Shown one piece after another: positions 1-8,545 of a stretch of DNA of 40,647 nucleotides. This DNA is from Eubacteriales bacterium (GTDB lineage Bacteria > Bacillota > Clostridia > Lachnospirales > Lachnospiraceae). Numbering within the stretch: the first letter of the stretch is position 1; each line of letters starts with the position of its first letter. The stretch covers positions 7,553-48,199 of the forward strand of contig JAUNDV010000017.1 in the NCBI GenBank assembly GCA_030525875.1, written 5' to 3'. The notes beneath the pieces are model-generated. The model worked only from the letters and a program-made list of their open reading frames with translations. It was not told the origin of the DNA and searched no databases. The translations under genes were made by a program, and so were the position numbers.

Positions 1-57
1 GCATTTTTTAATTCATTTTTATCTGATTTTATTATATATTATGTATAATTAAGCTTT

Positions 58-80
58 GTTACTTAAATTAGTTACTTAAA
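58..80. repeat. Tandem 10-bp direct repeat upstream of the dCMP deaminase gene
   Basis: GTTACTTAAA occurs at 58-67 and again at 71-80, a 13-bp period. The copies lie 40-60 bp before the gene start, where a promoter would be expected; a TATAAA/TATTAT stretch follows at 90-98. They may be a regulator site or chance in AT-rich sequence. I do not recognise the motif. Confidence 0.4.
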
Positions 81-119
81 CTGGTGCGATATTATAAATA
101 CTAAATGAAAGGATATTTT

Positions 120-608
120 ATGGAAAGAAGAGACAAAATCAATTACTATCTGGATCTTGCAGACGTTGTCTCAAAAAGAGGAACCTGCTTAAGACGACAT
201 TATGGAGCTGTCATAGTAAAAAATGATGAAGTTATATCAACAGGTTATGTTGGAGCTCCAAGAGGAAGAAAAAACTGTTCAGATTTAGGCTACTGTATAA
301 GGCAGAAAATGAATATTCCTAGAGGTGAGCGTTATGAATTATGCAGAAGCGTACACGCTGAAGCTAATGCAATTATAAGTGCTGAACGTGAGAAAATGAT
401 AGGAAGCACACTATATCTTTCTGGTCGTGAGGTTTCAAGTGGAGAATATATACACAATTCCAACAGCTGTTCTATGTGCAAGAGGATGATAATTAATGCT
501 GGAATAGAAAAGGTCATCATCCGTGATACTGAACAGGATTACCGTATTGTACTTGTAAAGGACTGGATTGAAAATGATGAATCACTTCTAGGAACCTTTG
601 GATATTGA
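120..608 (+). CDS. Deoxycytidylate (dCMP) deaminase family protein
   Basis: A cytosolic zinc-dependent deaminase of 162 residues, expected to convert dCMP to dUMP for dTMP synthesis. The zinc site is visible as HAE at residues 79-81 (H79 ligand, E81 proton shuttle) and two cysteines at 117 and 120 (CSMC). The early segment GTCLRRHYGAVIV and the loop TGYVGAPRG fit the dCMP deaminase/ComEB group rather than cytidine deaminases. I chose the ATG at 120 because AAAGGA lies 6 nt upstream of it; an in-frame ATG at 105 has no such site. One oddity is serine instead of the usual proline before the first zinc cysteine. It stands alone on the plus strand and is closed by a hairpin. The family call is secure; the exact substrate is inferred. 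Confidence 0.88.
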   Translation: MERRDKINYYLDLADVVSKRGTCLRRHYGAVIVKNDEVISTGYVGAPRGRKNCSDLGYCIRQKMNIPRGERYELCRSVHAEANAIISAEREKMIGSTLYLSGREVSSGEYIHNSNSCSMCKRMIINAGIEKVIIRDTEQDYRIVLVKDWIENDESLLGTFGY

Positions 609-656
609 GGCAAAACGCTCTCATATCCTATGAAAAATAATTGTGAAAATAATTTT

Positions 657-712
657 AAAAGCTGAAACTTCCCTGACACTCATTTATGTCACCAGGAAGC
701 CTCAGCTTTTTT
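657..712 (+). terminator. Probable bidirectional terminator between dCMP deaminase and SDR genes
   Basis: Outer arms AAGCTGA and TCAGCTT and inner arms CTTCC and GGAAG form a long hairpin followed by TTTTTT on the plus strand. On the minus strand the stem is followed by TTTTAAAATT, so it can also stop the convergent SDR transcript. Just beyond it, at 712-735, a 12-bp unit (TAATCGTAACGC, then TAATCGTAATGC) is tandemly repeated. Confidence 0.75.
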
Positions 713-786
713 AATCGTAACGCTAATCGTAATGCTATTTATACTAATATTTACCCATAAAGTATAATGGCAATATTATTTAAAAA

Positions 787-1596
787 TTAATATACTGTGA
801 ATCCGCCATCACTTGCTACTATAGAGCCTGTAATATGTCTTGCTTCATCACTTGCAAAATAAAGGATGGTTGCAGCCTGCTCTTCAGGAGTCGCATTTTT
901 CTTCTGTAAGGTCTCTGTCTTTCCTGAAAGCATTGAATTCTTGAGCCACTCCATAGGATCCTTACCCTGTGCAGCTATCTCTGCCATTCTCTCCTTTATG
1001 CCAGCTGAACTCTTCTCTGTAAGTGGTGTATCGGTTCCAGCAGGGCATACTGCATTACATGTAATTCCCTTTGTAGCGTAATCTACTGCTACTGCCTTTG
1101 TAAGTCCGCTTACAGCATGCTTACTTGCAACATATGCTGCTGCTGAAGGGAAGCCTCTCATACCTGCAACACTTGATACGTTTACAATAGCGCCACCCTT
1201 TGGCTGCATAAGTTTAACCTCTTCTCTGCAGCAGAAGAAGCATGAATTGAGGTTAGCATCTATAACATTGAACCAGTCATCATCCTCAAGCTCTTCAACT
1301 GTCTTTGAAGCACCAACTATACCTGCATTATTGATTGCAACATCAAGTCTTCCGTACTTTTCTGTAATTTCAGCAAAAAGTGCCTTTACAGCATCCTTGT
1401 TGCTAACATCACACTTTATAAACTCACCCTTGCCGCCTGCTTTTTCCATTTCTGAAACAACAGCTGCTCCTCTTTCTACATTACGTCCTACAGCGATAAC
1501 TGTTGCACCTTCGCCAGCAGCACGTACTGCTACAGCTCTTCCTATTCCTGAAGTTGCACCTGTAACCAACATTATTTTCTCATCGAAACGACCCAT
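787..1596 (-). CDS. Short-chain dehydrogenase/reductase (SDR) family oxidoreductase
   Basis: A classical SDR of 269 residues that should use NAD(H) or NADP(H) on an alcohol or ketone substrate that cannot be named from sequence. The cofactor glycine motif TGATSGIG is at residues 12-19, NNAG at 89-92, the catalytic serine at about 141-142 and the YVASK catalytic pair at Y155/K159. The C-terminus ends in the usual ITGSIVASDGGFTVY-type segment. I chose the ATG at 1596 because GGAGG ends 8 nt upstream; an in-frame TTG at 1611 would add five residues without a site. It follows the DUF3298 lipoprotein gene by 35 bp on the same strand and may be the last gene of the kinase-regulator unit, though it could be functionally unrelated. 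Confidence 0.9.
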   Translation of the reverse strand: MGRFDEKIMLVTGATSGIGRAVAVRAAGEGATVIAVGRNVERGAAVVSEMEKAGGKGEFIKCDVSNKDAVKALFAEITEKYGRLDVAINNAGIVGASKTVEELEDDDWFNVIDANLNSCFFCCREEVKLMQPKGGAIVNVSSVAGMRGFPSAAAYVASKHAVSGLTKAVAVDYATKGITCNAVCPAGTDTPLTEKSSAGIKERMAEIAAQGKDPMEWLKNSMLSGKTETLQKKNATPEEQAATILYFASDEARHITGSIVASDGGFTVY

Positions 1597-1631
1597 TTTT
1601 TTTACCTCCAAAATAATTATACTAGTTCATT

Positions 1632-3356
1632 TTAGCCCGCGTAAAACATTCCGTCAAGTATCTCTTCAGCTAATACCCCATTGATAAGCTGAGGGTATTC
1701 ATTTGTATTTATTTCAGCATATACATACTTATCATTTTCATATCTTAGTACAATATAACTAATACCATCAGTTAAATGAGTATAAAGTTCTGTTCCCTCA
1801 GGAAGTGTAAGCTTCTTACCTGTCCTTTTACCGTTTTGATAGCTTTCTTCAAATTCAAAATCCTTCTTTAATACGAATGTAACTGCATTATCTATAATAT
1901 AAGGTGTTTCTGAAACAGGAAAACCGTCACTGTTTAATGCATAATTTCTATATCCGCTATATGTACTCAGAGAATTAAGTCTTGATGACAGCTTAAGATG
2001 AGCTGGATTTGTCAGTGAATATTCAAGGCTGTTAAAATATGTAGTGTATTCACCATTTTCAGTTTCTTCACCATCTGTATACTCAGATCTTATTATCGCA
2101 GGTTCCATATTTCCTGCATTTGAGACCATTAAACCTTCCTTGGTAATCTTACATATGTCAAGCATTATGTAATCATTGTCATGTTTTGTAAAGCTATAGA
2201 CATAGCAGCTCCCATCATTATTTTTAACAAAATAATTTTCATAGCCTGCATAGCTTGCTAGAGATGTATTATACATCTTATCATCAAAGGAAACCTCTAA
2301 AACATAGTCTTCAGGATAATCTTCTCCAGTTCCGTTATAGAGCATATTGATTCTGATCTCTTCATTTTCCCCATCCTGATCTATATCCTCATATGTTATG
2401 TCCTCATAATTGTCAAGCTTATACACATAAGCATCAGGAATATTTTCTGTATATGCTTCATTAAAAAGCTCAGGGTACTCATCAAAGCCAAGCTTTACTA
2501 CCTGCTGCCCTTCAGCATAAGAAGCCAGAGTATATGGATTAAAATAGAGCTCCAGCTGATTATAACCAAGTGTCCATCCAAATCCGGCATCAAATCCTTC
2601 CTCACCATAAGCCTTATCAGCTGCATTATTTAAAACTTCTGTTAAATGTTCTATTCCTGAAAGTCCGTCAGGATAAGCTTCTGCTAATTTTTCCTTAGTT
2701 ACAGATATAAGCTTTTCAATATCCTTAACTACATCATTTAATTTAAGCATTTCTCCGCTCTTTGAATTATAGCTGGTACCTACGGTATAATAATTTCCAT
2801 GAGCACCGCCACCATAACTATAACCTTCCATTTTGAGACTCAATACATTTGTATCTGACCTTACAACCGAAGTTATAACTTCGTCTGAAAGTTCCATACC
2901 TTCAAATGCGGACTCTGTAAAATATCCCATATTTTCTTTAAATACCTCTGCACTTTCAAAGGCAGCTTTCATCCGCTCATCCTTATCTCTTATAAGAGTT
3001 TCTGAAAGCTCTGGATAAACCTCAGCTGTTTCCTCATCCAATATTACTGACTGGTATTTTACAGTGTATCTGATGTTTATATTTTCACTGCTAGTTCCTC
3101 CATAAATACTTTCTTCAGCTATAAGCGGAGTGAAAATGAAATTATTTGATGCAGTATCTGTCTCTTCATCTGTCTTGGTTTCATTTTCTATTATGTCTGT
3201 TTCGATTTCCTCTATATTTTCAGCTAATGTTTCTGTCTTACTACTTTCTTCACTTATATTATTTTTTTTATCTGAAGTGCAGCCTACAGTCGTCATGGCC
3301 AAAAAGGTGGTTATAAATATTATTTTTATTATTTTATCTAAGTTTTTTCTTCTCAT
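1632..3356 (-). CDS. Lipoprotein with RsiV-like DUF3298 domain
   Basis: A 574-residue exported lipoprotein. The N-terminus is basic, then hydrophobic, with lipobox TVGC and the lipidated cysteine at 26, followed by an acidic Ser/Thr/Glu-rich linker to about residue 80. Residues about 90-180 resemble the DUF4163/PdaC region. Residues about 183-305 are DUF3298-like: YGGGAHGNYY, then GEMLKLNDVV, and near the end FNPYTLASYAEGQQVVKL. The same pair of domains forms the extracellular part of the lysozyme-sensing anti-sigma factor RsiV (family knowledge). A further region contains DQDGENEEI, of the kind seen in calcium-binding or beta-propeller-like repeats, and the C-terminus is beta-rich. It lies 28 bp downstream of the MazG-like gene and behind a sensor kinase-regulator pair. 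The ribosome site is weak. The ligand is unknown; an envelope-sensing role is inference. Confidence 0.8.
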   Translation of the reverse strand: MRRKNLDKIIKIIFITTFLAMTTVGCTSDKKNNISEESSKTETLAENIEEIETDIIENETKTDEETDTASNNFIFTPLIAEESIYGGTSSENINIRYTVKYQSVILDEETAEVYPELSETLIRDKDERMKAAFESAEVFKENMGYFTESAFEGMELSDEVITSVVRSDTNVLSLKMEGYSYGGGAHGNYYTVGTSYNSKSGEMLKLNDVVKDIEKLISVTKEKLAEAYPDGLSGIEHLTEVLNNAADKAYGEEGFDAGFGWTLGYNQLELYFNPYTLASYAEGQQVVKLGFDEYPELFNEAYTENIPDAYVYKLDNYEDITYEDIDQDGENEEIRINMLYNGTGEDYPEDYVLEVSFDDKMYNTSLASYAGYENYFVKNNDGSCYVYSFTKHDNDYIMLDICKITKEGLMVSNAGNMEPAIIRSEYTDGEETENGEYTTYFNSLEYSLTNPAHLKLSSRLNSLSTYSGYRNYALNSDGFPVSETPYIIDNAVTFVLKKDFEFEESYQNGKRTGKKLTLPEGTELYTHLTDGISYIVLRYENDKYVYAEINTNEYPQLINGVLAEEILDGMFYAG

Positions 3357-3384
3357 TCTGCTAACCCCACTACCTTATCAACTG

Positions 3385-3717
3385 TTAAAGCTCATCCCCT
3401 CTTCTTATGGACATTTCTGTATCAAAGCCCTGTGGGTATCTTTTTTTTAGCTTTTCAATATTAGCAATAAGTATATCTTCAAGATCTACTCCAAGAACTG
3501 TAGCTGTTTCCGCCAGATACCAGGCTATATCTCCAAGCTCTTCAAGAAGATGTGACTTATCCAGCTCATGCCCCTGTGCAAGATGTTTTTTTACAATATC
3601 TATAGCTTCTCCTGATTCACCACAAAGACCCATTACGCCATTAATAAGCACGTCCTTCTCACTAAGCTCCTTATTTAATGTTGTCATGGCAAGTTTCTGA
3701 TATTCATTAATTGTCAT
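3385..3717 (-). CDS. MazG-like nucleotide pyrophosphohydrolase
   Basis: A small all-alpha MazG-family protein of 110 residues, expected to hydrolyse a nucleoside triphosphate to monophosphate plus pyrophosphate in the cytosol. The metal-binding acidic residues are visible as GESGEA (E34, E37) and EELGDIAWYL (E60, D63), which is the ExxE and ExxD pattern of the family. The length fits the single-domain MazG-like/dCTPase-type members rather than the long MazG with two domains. It starts 17 bp after the response regulator stop and precedes the DUF3298 lipoprotein, so it probably sits in their transcript. The upstream site GGGA is weak. The substrate cannot be deduced; a house-cleaning function is the family default. 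Confidence 0.85.
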   Translation of the reverse strand: MTINEYQKLAMTTLNKELSEKDVLINGVMGLCGESGEAIDIVKKHLAQGHELDKSHLLEELGDIAWYLAETATVLGVDLEDILIANIEKLKKRYPQGFDTEMSIRRGDEL

Positions 3718-3734
3718 CTCTCTGTTTCCCTTAT

Positions 3735-4430
3735 TTAAATTTTAAAGCGGTAGCCTACTCCCCAAATAGTTTCAATATACTGAGGCTTTGCTGTATTATA
3801 TTCTATTTTTTCTCTTATTTTCTTGATATGAACTGTAACTGTTGCAATATCTCCTATAGAGTCCATGTCCCATATCTTCTGGAAGAGCTCTTCCTTTGTA
3901 AATACATGGTTAGGATTTTCTGCAAGAAATGTAAGCAGATCAAATTCCTTAGTAGTAAACTGCTTTTCCTCTCCGTCAACCCATACTCTTCTGGCTGTCT
4001 TATCTATCTTAAGACCTCTGATTTCAATTATATTATTCTGCACTTTTTCGCTTCCAGTAAGTCTTTCAAATCTGCTAAGATGTGCCTTTACCCTTGCAAC
4101 AAGCTCTGATGGTGAAAATGGCTTTGTAATATAATCATCAGCCCCAAGACCGAGACCTCTGATTTTGTCAATATCCTCCTTTTTTGCCGTAACCATTAAG
4201 ATAGGAGTATTTTTCTCTTCTCTTATTCTTTTGCATATTTCAAATCCATCCATTGATGGAAGCATAATATCCAGAATTATAAGATCATAATTTGCTCTAA
4301 GCGCCTCATTTAAGCCTTCAAGACCGTCATTTTTCATCTTTACTTCAAAGCCTGAAAGCTCAAGGTAATCCTTTTCAAGCTCTGCTATACTTACTTCATC
4401 TTCAACTATAAGAATTTTTTTACCTGCCAT
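3735..4430 (-). CDS. OmpR/PhoB-family response regulator
   Basis: A 231-residue two-domain DNA-binding regulator. The receiver domain (about 1-120) has the acidic pocket E10/D11, the phospho-acceptor D54 in LIILDIMLPS, the switch threonine T81 and lysine K103 in YITKPF. The C-terminal winged helix (about 130-231) has the OmpR-type pattern including FTTKEFDLLTFLAENP and ends in ETIWGVGYRFKI. Its start overlaps the end of the kinase gene by 11 bp, so the two are translationally coupled partners. Sequence style is of the VanR/RegX type common in Clostridia. Target genes are unknown; the co-transcribed MazG-like, lipoprotein and SDR genes are obvious candidates. Confidence 0.95.
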   Translation of the reverse strand: MAGKKILIVEDEVSIAELEKDYLELSGFEVKMKNDGLEGLNEALRANYDLIILDIMLPSMDGFEICKRIREEKNTPILMVTAKKEDIDKIRGLGLGADDYITKPFSPSELVARVKAHLSRFERLTGSEKVQNNIIEIRGLKIDKTARRVWVDGEEKQFTTKEFDLLTFLAENPNHVFTKEELFQKIWDMDSIGDIATVTVHIKKIREKIEYNTAKPQYIETIWGVGYRFKI

Positions 4431-5490
4431 TTTTCTTCTCCTGTACTACATTTTTTGACTGCGTATTCTGTTCTATGTATTTTCTGAGTACAAAATGAAT
4501 ACAAAGACCTTCGCCTTCTTCGCTAGATGCCCATATTCTTCCGCCATGGTCCTCTATTATTTTTTTGACTATGGAAAGACCAATACCGCTTCCTCCCAGA
4601 GAAGAATTACGGCTCGCATCTGTTCTGTAAAATCTTTCAAAAATTCTTGTAAGATCTTTTTTTGCCACTCCTCTTCCATTGTCTTCAATATCACATTGAA
4701 TAAAATCGCCTATATCTTCAACCTTAATAGATATAAAACCTGGCTTTTTGTTAAGATATTTTACTGAATTGCCTACTATATTGTTGATAACCTTTCTTAA
4801 CTGCTCCGGATCGGCAATAACCATAACATCATCTGATACAGATGGCTTATATTCAAAATTTATTCCCTTTCCATCCATATCAAGACCTATCTCTTCAGCA
4901 CAGTCATCAAAATAGTCTTTGATATGCAGCTTCGTGTAATTATAAGGAATCCTGTTTGTATCGATTTTAGAATAAAATGTCAGCTCATCTATCAGTCTTG
5001 CCATATCATTTGCTTTGTTATATATGGTTCTTATATACTTTTCCATTTTTTCAGGGCTTGAGGCAACTCCATCCAATATACCCTCTGAATATCCTTTTAT
5101 TGCTGTAATTGGCGTCTTTAAGTCATGGGCGATATTGCTTATCAGCTCCTTTGACTCCCTGTCAGATTTTATTTTCTCTTCCTGTGATTCCTTTAGACGT
5201 ATCCTCATCTCCTCAAAGTCCTGAGTGAGCTGTCCAATTTCATCATCACTTTCAACTTCAAGTGTAAAGTCAAGATCTCCGTCCTTTATTTTCCTTGTCG
5301 CACGCCTTAGTTCATCCAAAGGTCTTAAAATAGATGAATAAACCCAAGAGAGCAGGATAAATCCTGCTCCCATCAAAATAACAATATTTGTATTGTAATT
5401 AGATTCACCTATAAATGTCATGTACATCAAAAACAGCGGGAGCAGTGTTGAAATACAGAACATTATAGCTAGTCTTGTAAATAATTTCAT
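4420..5490 (-). CDS. Sensor histidine kinase with minimal extracellular loop
   Basis: A 356-residue membrane kinase. Two membrane segments (about 7-27 and 36-54) are separated by only about eight residues, so it has almost no extracellular sensor. A HAMP domain follows (about 55-107), then the dimerisation domain with the phospho-histidine H122 in NIAHDLKTP, the N-box (NNIVGNSVKY, N241), the G1 box DNGRGV (270-275), the F box FERFYR and the G2 box GGSGIGLSIVKK. This short-loop architecture is typical of intramembrane-sensing kinases that take their signal from a membrane partner (family knowledge). It starts 26 bp after the glyQS stop with an AGG site, and overlaps the downstream regulator gene. 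The nearby DUF3298 lipoprotein is a possible signal partner (inference). Confidence 0.94.
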   Translation of the reverse strand: MKLFTRLAIMFCISTLLPLFLMYMTFIGESNYNTNIVILMGAGFILLSWVYSSILRPLDELRRATRKIKDGDLDFTLEVESDDEIGQLTQDFEEMRIRLKESQEEKIKSDRESKELISNIAHDLKTPITAIKGYSEGILDGVASSPEKMEKYIRTIYNKANDMARLIDELTFYSKIDTNRIPYNYTKLHIKDYFDDCAEEIGLDMDGKGINFEYKPSVSDDVMVIADPEQLRKVINNIVGNSVKYLNKKPGFISIKVEDIGDFIQCDIEDNGRGVAKKDLTRIFERFYRTDASRNSSLGGSGIGLSIVKKIIEDHGGRIWASSEEGEGLCIHFVLRKYIEQNTQSKNVVQEKKNGR

Positions 5491-5516
5491 AAGCTTACCT
5501 TATGTGGCTCCATCAA

Positions 5517-6917
5517 TTAGAAATCAAACTTGTCTGAGAAATAGTTAAGAAGCTCATCTATCTTAACTCTCTCCTGCTCCATGCTATCACGGTGTCTTAT
5601 TGTAACTGTTCCGTCTTCCTCAGAATCAAAGTCGTAAGTAATGCAGAATGGTGTTCCTATCTCATCCTGTCTGCGGTATCTCTTTCCAATACTTCCTCTG
5701 TCATCAAATTCACAATAATACTTATTAAGAAGCATATCAAATACCTTCTCTGCACCTTCATTGAGCTTCTTTGAAAGAGGGAGAACTGCAATCTTAACAG
5801 GTGCGAGTGCAGGATGGAAATGCATAACTGTTCTCTTATCTCCGCCCTCAAGCTCTTCCTCATCATATGCTGAGCAAAGGAAAGCAAGAGTTACTCTGTC
5901 TGCACCAAGTGATGGCTCAACTACATATGGAACATATTTTTCATTTGTTTCATCGTCAAGATAAGTCATATCCTGCTTTGATACATTCATATGCTGTGTA
6001 AGGTCGTAATCTGTTCTGTCAGCTATGCCCCAAAGCTCACCCCATCCAAATGGGAATAAGAATTCAAGATCTGTTGTAGCCTTAGAATAGAAGCAAAGCT
6101 CCTCTGGGCTATGATCTCTTGCACGAAGCTCGTCCTCTCTGATGCCAAGATCCTTAAGCCACTTAATGCAGAAATCCTTCCAGTACTGGAACCACTCAAG
6201 ATCTGTTCCCGGCTTACAGAAGAATTCAAGCTCCATCTGCTCAAACTCTCTTGTTCTAAAAGTGAAATTACCTGGAGTAATCTCGTTACGGAATGACTTT
6301 CCGATCTGACCAATTCCAAATGGGAGTTTCTTTCTTGAAGTTCTCTGTACATTCTTAAAGTTGACAAAAATACCCTGTGCTGTCTCAGGTCTTAAATATA
6401 CTGTATTTTTTGCATCCTCAGTTACGCCCTGGAATGTCTTAAACATAAGATTAAAGCTTCTTATATCTGTCCAGTCATGACTCTTACAGCTTGGGCAGCC
6501 TATATTATTGTCCTCGATAAACTGCTGCATTTCTTCCTTGCTCATGCTGTCTGCTGATCCATTTGGAACAGGAATGCCATTTTCTTCACAGAAATCTTCA
6601 ATAAGCTTATCTGCCCTAAAACGCTCCTTACATTTTTTACAGTCCATAAGCGGGTCAGAAAATCCTGCAAGATGTCCTGAAGCTACCCATGTCTGTGGGT
6701 TCATCAAAATAGCACAATCAATTCCTACATTGTACTTTGAACCCTCTACAAACTTCTTCCACCATGCCTTCTTAACATTATTCTTAAGCTCTACTCCGAG
6801 ATTTCCATAATCCCATGTATTGGCAAGTCCGCCGTAAATCTCTGAACCCGGATATACAAATCCACGGGTCTTACAAAGAGCTATAACATCTTCCATTTTC
6901 ATTTTAGATCTATCCAT
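5517..6917 (-). CDS. glyQS: Glycyl-tRNA synthetase, single-chain alpha2 type
   Basis: A class II aminoacyl-tRNA synthetase of 466 residues that charges tRNA-Gly with glycine in the cytosol. It is the homodimeric eukaryote/Thermus-like type, not the GlyQ/GlyS two-subunit form. Visible are an N-terminal [12 protein letters not shown] segment, a cysteine pair region (CKKCKERF and later CPSC) inserted before motif 2, the [10 protein letters not shown] signature, motif 2 ([10 protein letters not shown]), [11 protein letters not shown], and motif 3 ([14 protein letters not shown]), then an anticodon-binding domain. I chose the ATG at 6917, where GAGGAG lies 7 nt upstream; an open extension to 7004 overlaps recO and lacks a site. 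Only 64 bp separate it from recO, too little for a T-box leader, so it is probably read with recO. Confidence 0.96.
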   Translation of the reverse strand: MDRSKMKMEDVIALCKTRGFVYPGSEIYGGLANTWDYGNLGVELKNNVKKAWWKKFVEGSKYNVGIDCAILMNPQTWVASGHLAGFSDPLMDCKKCKERFRADKLIEDFCEENGIPVPNGSADSMSKEEMQQFIEDNNIGCPSCKSHDWTDIRSFNLMFKTFQGVTEDAKNTVYLRPETAQGIFVNFKNVQRTSRKKLPFGIGQIGKSFRNEITPGNFTFRTREFEQMELEFFCKPGTDLEWFQYWKDFCIKWLKDLGIREDELRARDHSPEELCFYSKATTDLEFLFPFGWGELWGIADRTDYDLTQHMNVSKQDMTYLDDETNEKYVPYVVEPSLGADRVTLAFLCSAYDEEELEGGDKRTVMHFHPALAPVKIAVLPLSKKLNEGAEKVFDMLLNKYYCEFDDRGSIGKRYRRQDEIGTPFCITYDFDSEEDGTVTIRHRDSMEQERVKIDELLNYFSDKFDF

Positions 6918-6981
6918 TGCTTTTCTCCTCTTATCTGATTCTGCCCTTCGACAAAAACTTGACTTTAAGTATATAATAAAA

Positions 6982-7641
6982 TTACAGTTCCCGCAAGACA
7001 TCAAGAACCTTGAAGCGGTGCGGTATTTGTCTATTTACAAATGCATTTACCTCATTTACAAACAAGTTCAGGACTGTATCTTCAATTTCATCTGAAAATG
7101 TATATAAACGGCTAAGCGAAGAGGCTATAACATATTTCCAAAGACTGATTAGTGCTTCATTGTCAGAATATGGCGGAAGCTCCGGAGCCTCTCCTTCTAT
7201 AACAAGAAGCTTAAGCTCGTATATCCTTCTTATAAAATCCAGCCTCTTATCCCCTGATCTAATTGCATTCAGAGTTACATATATTAGATTCAGAATTGAT
7301 TTTGCCTCCTCTGCTATCATGCCATCCTGTGCAAAATATTCTGCATACTCAAGTATGTACATGGATAGCAGCGATTTATCTATATCAAAGGCCAGCTCCT
7401 CAAAAGAATCAATAAGCTCTACTCCGTGCAGATTCCATCCTCCTCTTCCTTTCATAAGATTAAATCTCGCACAGACCATCGGTCTTGTCAGACCTATTAT
7501 CTTAGATGAGGCCTTTGATGCTCCTCCTGCAAATGCAGTTATCTTTCCAAACTTATCTGTAAGGATTACAATTCGTCTGCCATACTCTCCATATTGTGAG
7601 GTTTTTAAAATTATTCCCTTTACAATTAAATCTTCTGACAT
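6982..7641 (-). CDS. recO: DNA repair protein RecO
   Basis: A 219-residue recombination mediator that helps load RecA at single-strand gaps together with RecR. The N-terminal OB fold is visible in [23 protein letters not shown]-type sequence followed by [10 protein letters not shown], and the helical domain follows. It is shorter than the usual length of about 240-260, and the C-terminal CxxC pairs that bind zinc in many RecO proteins are absent. Its ATG comes 1 nt after the era stop, a conserved era-recO arrangement that strongly supports the call despite low sequence conservation of the family. The last residues (VLREL) show no truncation signs. Confidence 0.9.
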   Translation of the reverse strand: MSEDLIVKGIILKTSQYGEYGRRIVILTDKFGKITAFAGGASKASSKIIGLTRPMVCARFNLMKGRGGWNLHGVELIDSFEELAFDIDKSLLSMYILEYAEYFAQDGMIAEEAKSILNLIYVTLNAIRSGDKRLDFIRRIYELKLLVIEGEAPELPPYSDNEALISLWKYVIASSLSRLYTFSDEIEDTVLNLFVNEVNAFVNRQIPHRFKVLDVLREL

Positions 7642-7642
7642 T

Positions 7643-8545
7643 TTATACTTTCTTTATATCATAACCGTAATTTCTGACAAAGCTTTCACTATCTCTCCAG
7701 TCTTTTCTTACCTTTACAAATAATTTTAAGTTAACCTGTGCCTCAAGCTGATCTTCTATCTCAAGTCTTGCAGCTGTTCCAATCTTCTTGAGCATACTTC
7801 CGCCTTTACCTATTATAATTCCCTTATGACTGTCTCTTTCACATACAATAGTTGCATCTATATCATAAAGTCCCGGTCTTCTCTCCTTGAATTTCTCTAT
7901 CATAACAGCTATTCCATGAGGAATTTCGTCTGAAAGCATTCTAAGCGCCTGTTCTCTTATAAGCTCTTCAGCAATGCTTCTCATAGGAATATTTGTAACT
8001 GTCTCCGAATCAAAATACAGAGGTCCTTCTGGGAGATAGTTAAAAATAGTATTCATAAGCTCGTCTACATTTGTTCCATTAGCTGCTGAAACAGGAACTA
8101 TCTCATTATACTCGGCTTTCTTTTTATATTCAGAAATAACCTCAAGTATATCCTCTTTTTTCTTCAGTTTATCTACCTTATTTATACAGAGTATAACTGG
8201 TTTTCTGCCTTTATTTGCTGTATTTAGAAGCTCTGCTATTCTTTCTTCTCCTGCTCCTATGTAGGTAGTTGGCTCAACAAGCCATACTATGATATCGGCA
8301 TCTGAAAATGCTTTTTCCGCCACCTTATCCATATATACGCCTAGCTTATTTTTTGCCTTATGTATTCCAGGTGTATCCTGAAAAATAGCCTGTCCTCTGT
8401 CATCTGTATAGACAGTTTCTATCTTGTTTCTTGTTGTCTGTGGTCTGTCTGAGGTTATGGCAATCTTCTGTCCTATAAGCTCATTCATCAAGGTAGATTT
8501 TCCAACATTAGGTCTGCCTATTAAAGCTACATATCCTGATTTCAT
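7643..8545 (-). CDS. era: GTPase Era
   Basis: A 300-residue ribosome-assembly GTPase that binds 16S rRNA near its 3' end during 30S maturation. The G domain shows G1 GRPNVGKST (10-18), the switch I region RPQTTRN, G3 DTPG (57-60), G4 NKVD (122-125) and G5 SAANG. The C-terminal KH domain is recognised by GIIIGKGGSMLKKIG and the closing LFVKVRKDWRDSE segment typical of Era. The start codon directly abuts the stop of the upstream M16 peptidase gene, and recO follows after 1 nt, so the three are one translationally linked unit. Confidence 0.98.
   Translation of the reverse strand: MKSGYVALIGRPNVGKSTLMNELIGQKIAITSDRPQTTRNKIETVYTDDRGQAIFQDTPGIHKAKNKLGVYMDKVAEKAFSDADIIVWLVEPTTYIGAGEERIAELLNTANKGRKPVILCINKVDKLKKKEDILEVISEYKKKAEYNEIVPVSAANGTNVDELMNTIFNYLPEGPLYFDSETVTNIPMRSIAEELIREQALRMLSDEIPHGIAVMIEKFKERRPGLYDIDATIVCERDSHKGIIIGKGGSMLKKIGTAARLEIEDQLEAQVNLKLFVKVRKDWRDSESFVRNYGYDIKKV

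Noticed and set aside
3711-4109. 132-residue plus-strand frame opposite the response regulator
   Set aside because: Shadow of the regulator gene; no ribosome site and no recognisable domain.
6918-6981. T-box riboswitch ahead of glyQS
   Set aside because: Only 64 bp separate recO from the synthetase start, too short for a T-box leader, and no T-box core sequence is visible.
7010-7723. 237-residue plus-strand open frame opposite recO and the end of era
   Set aside because: No ribosome site and a Ser/Ile-rich composition typical of antisense frames; recO and era on the other strand have clear family motifs.
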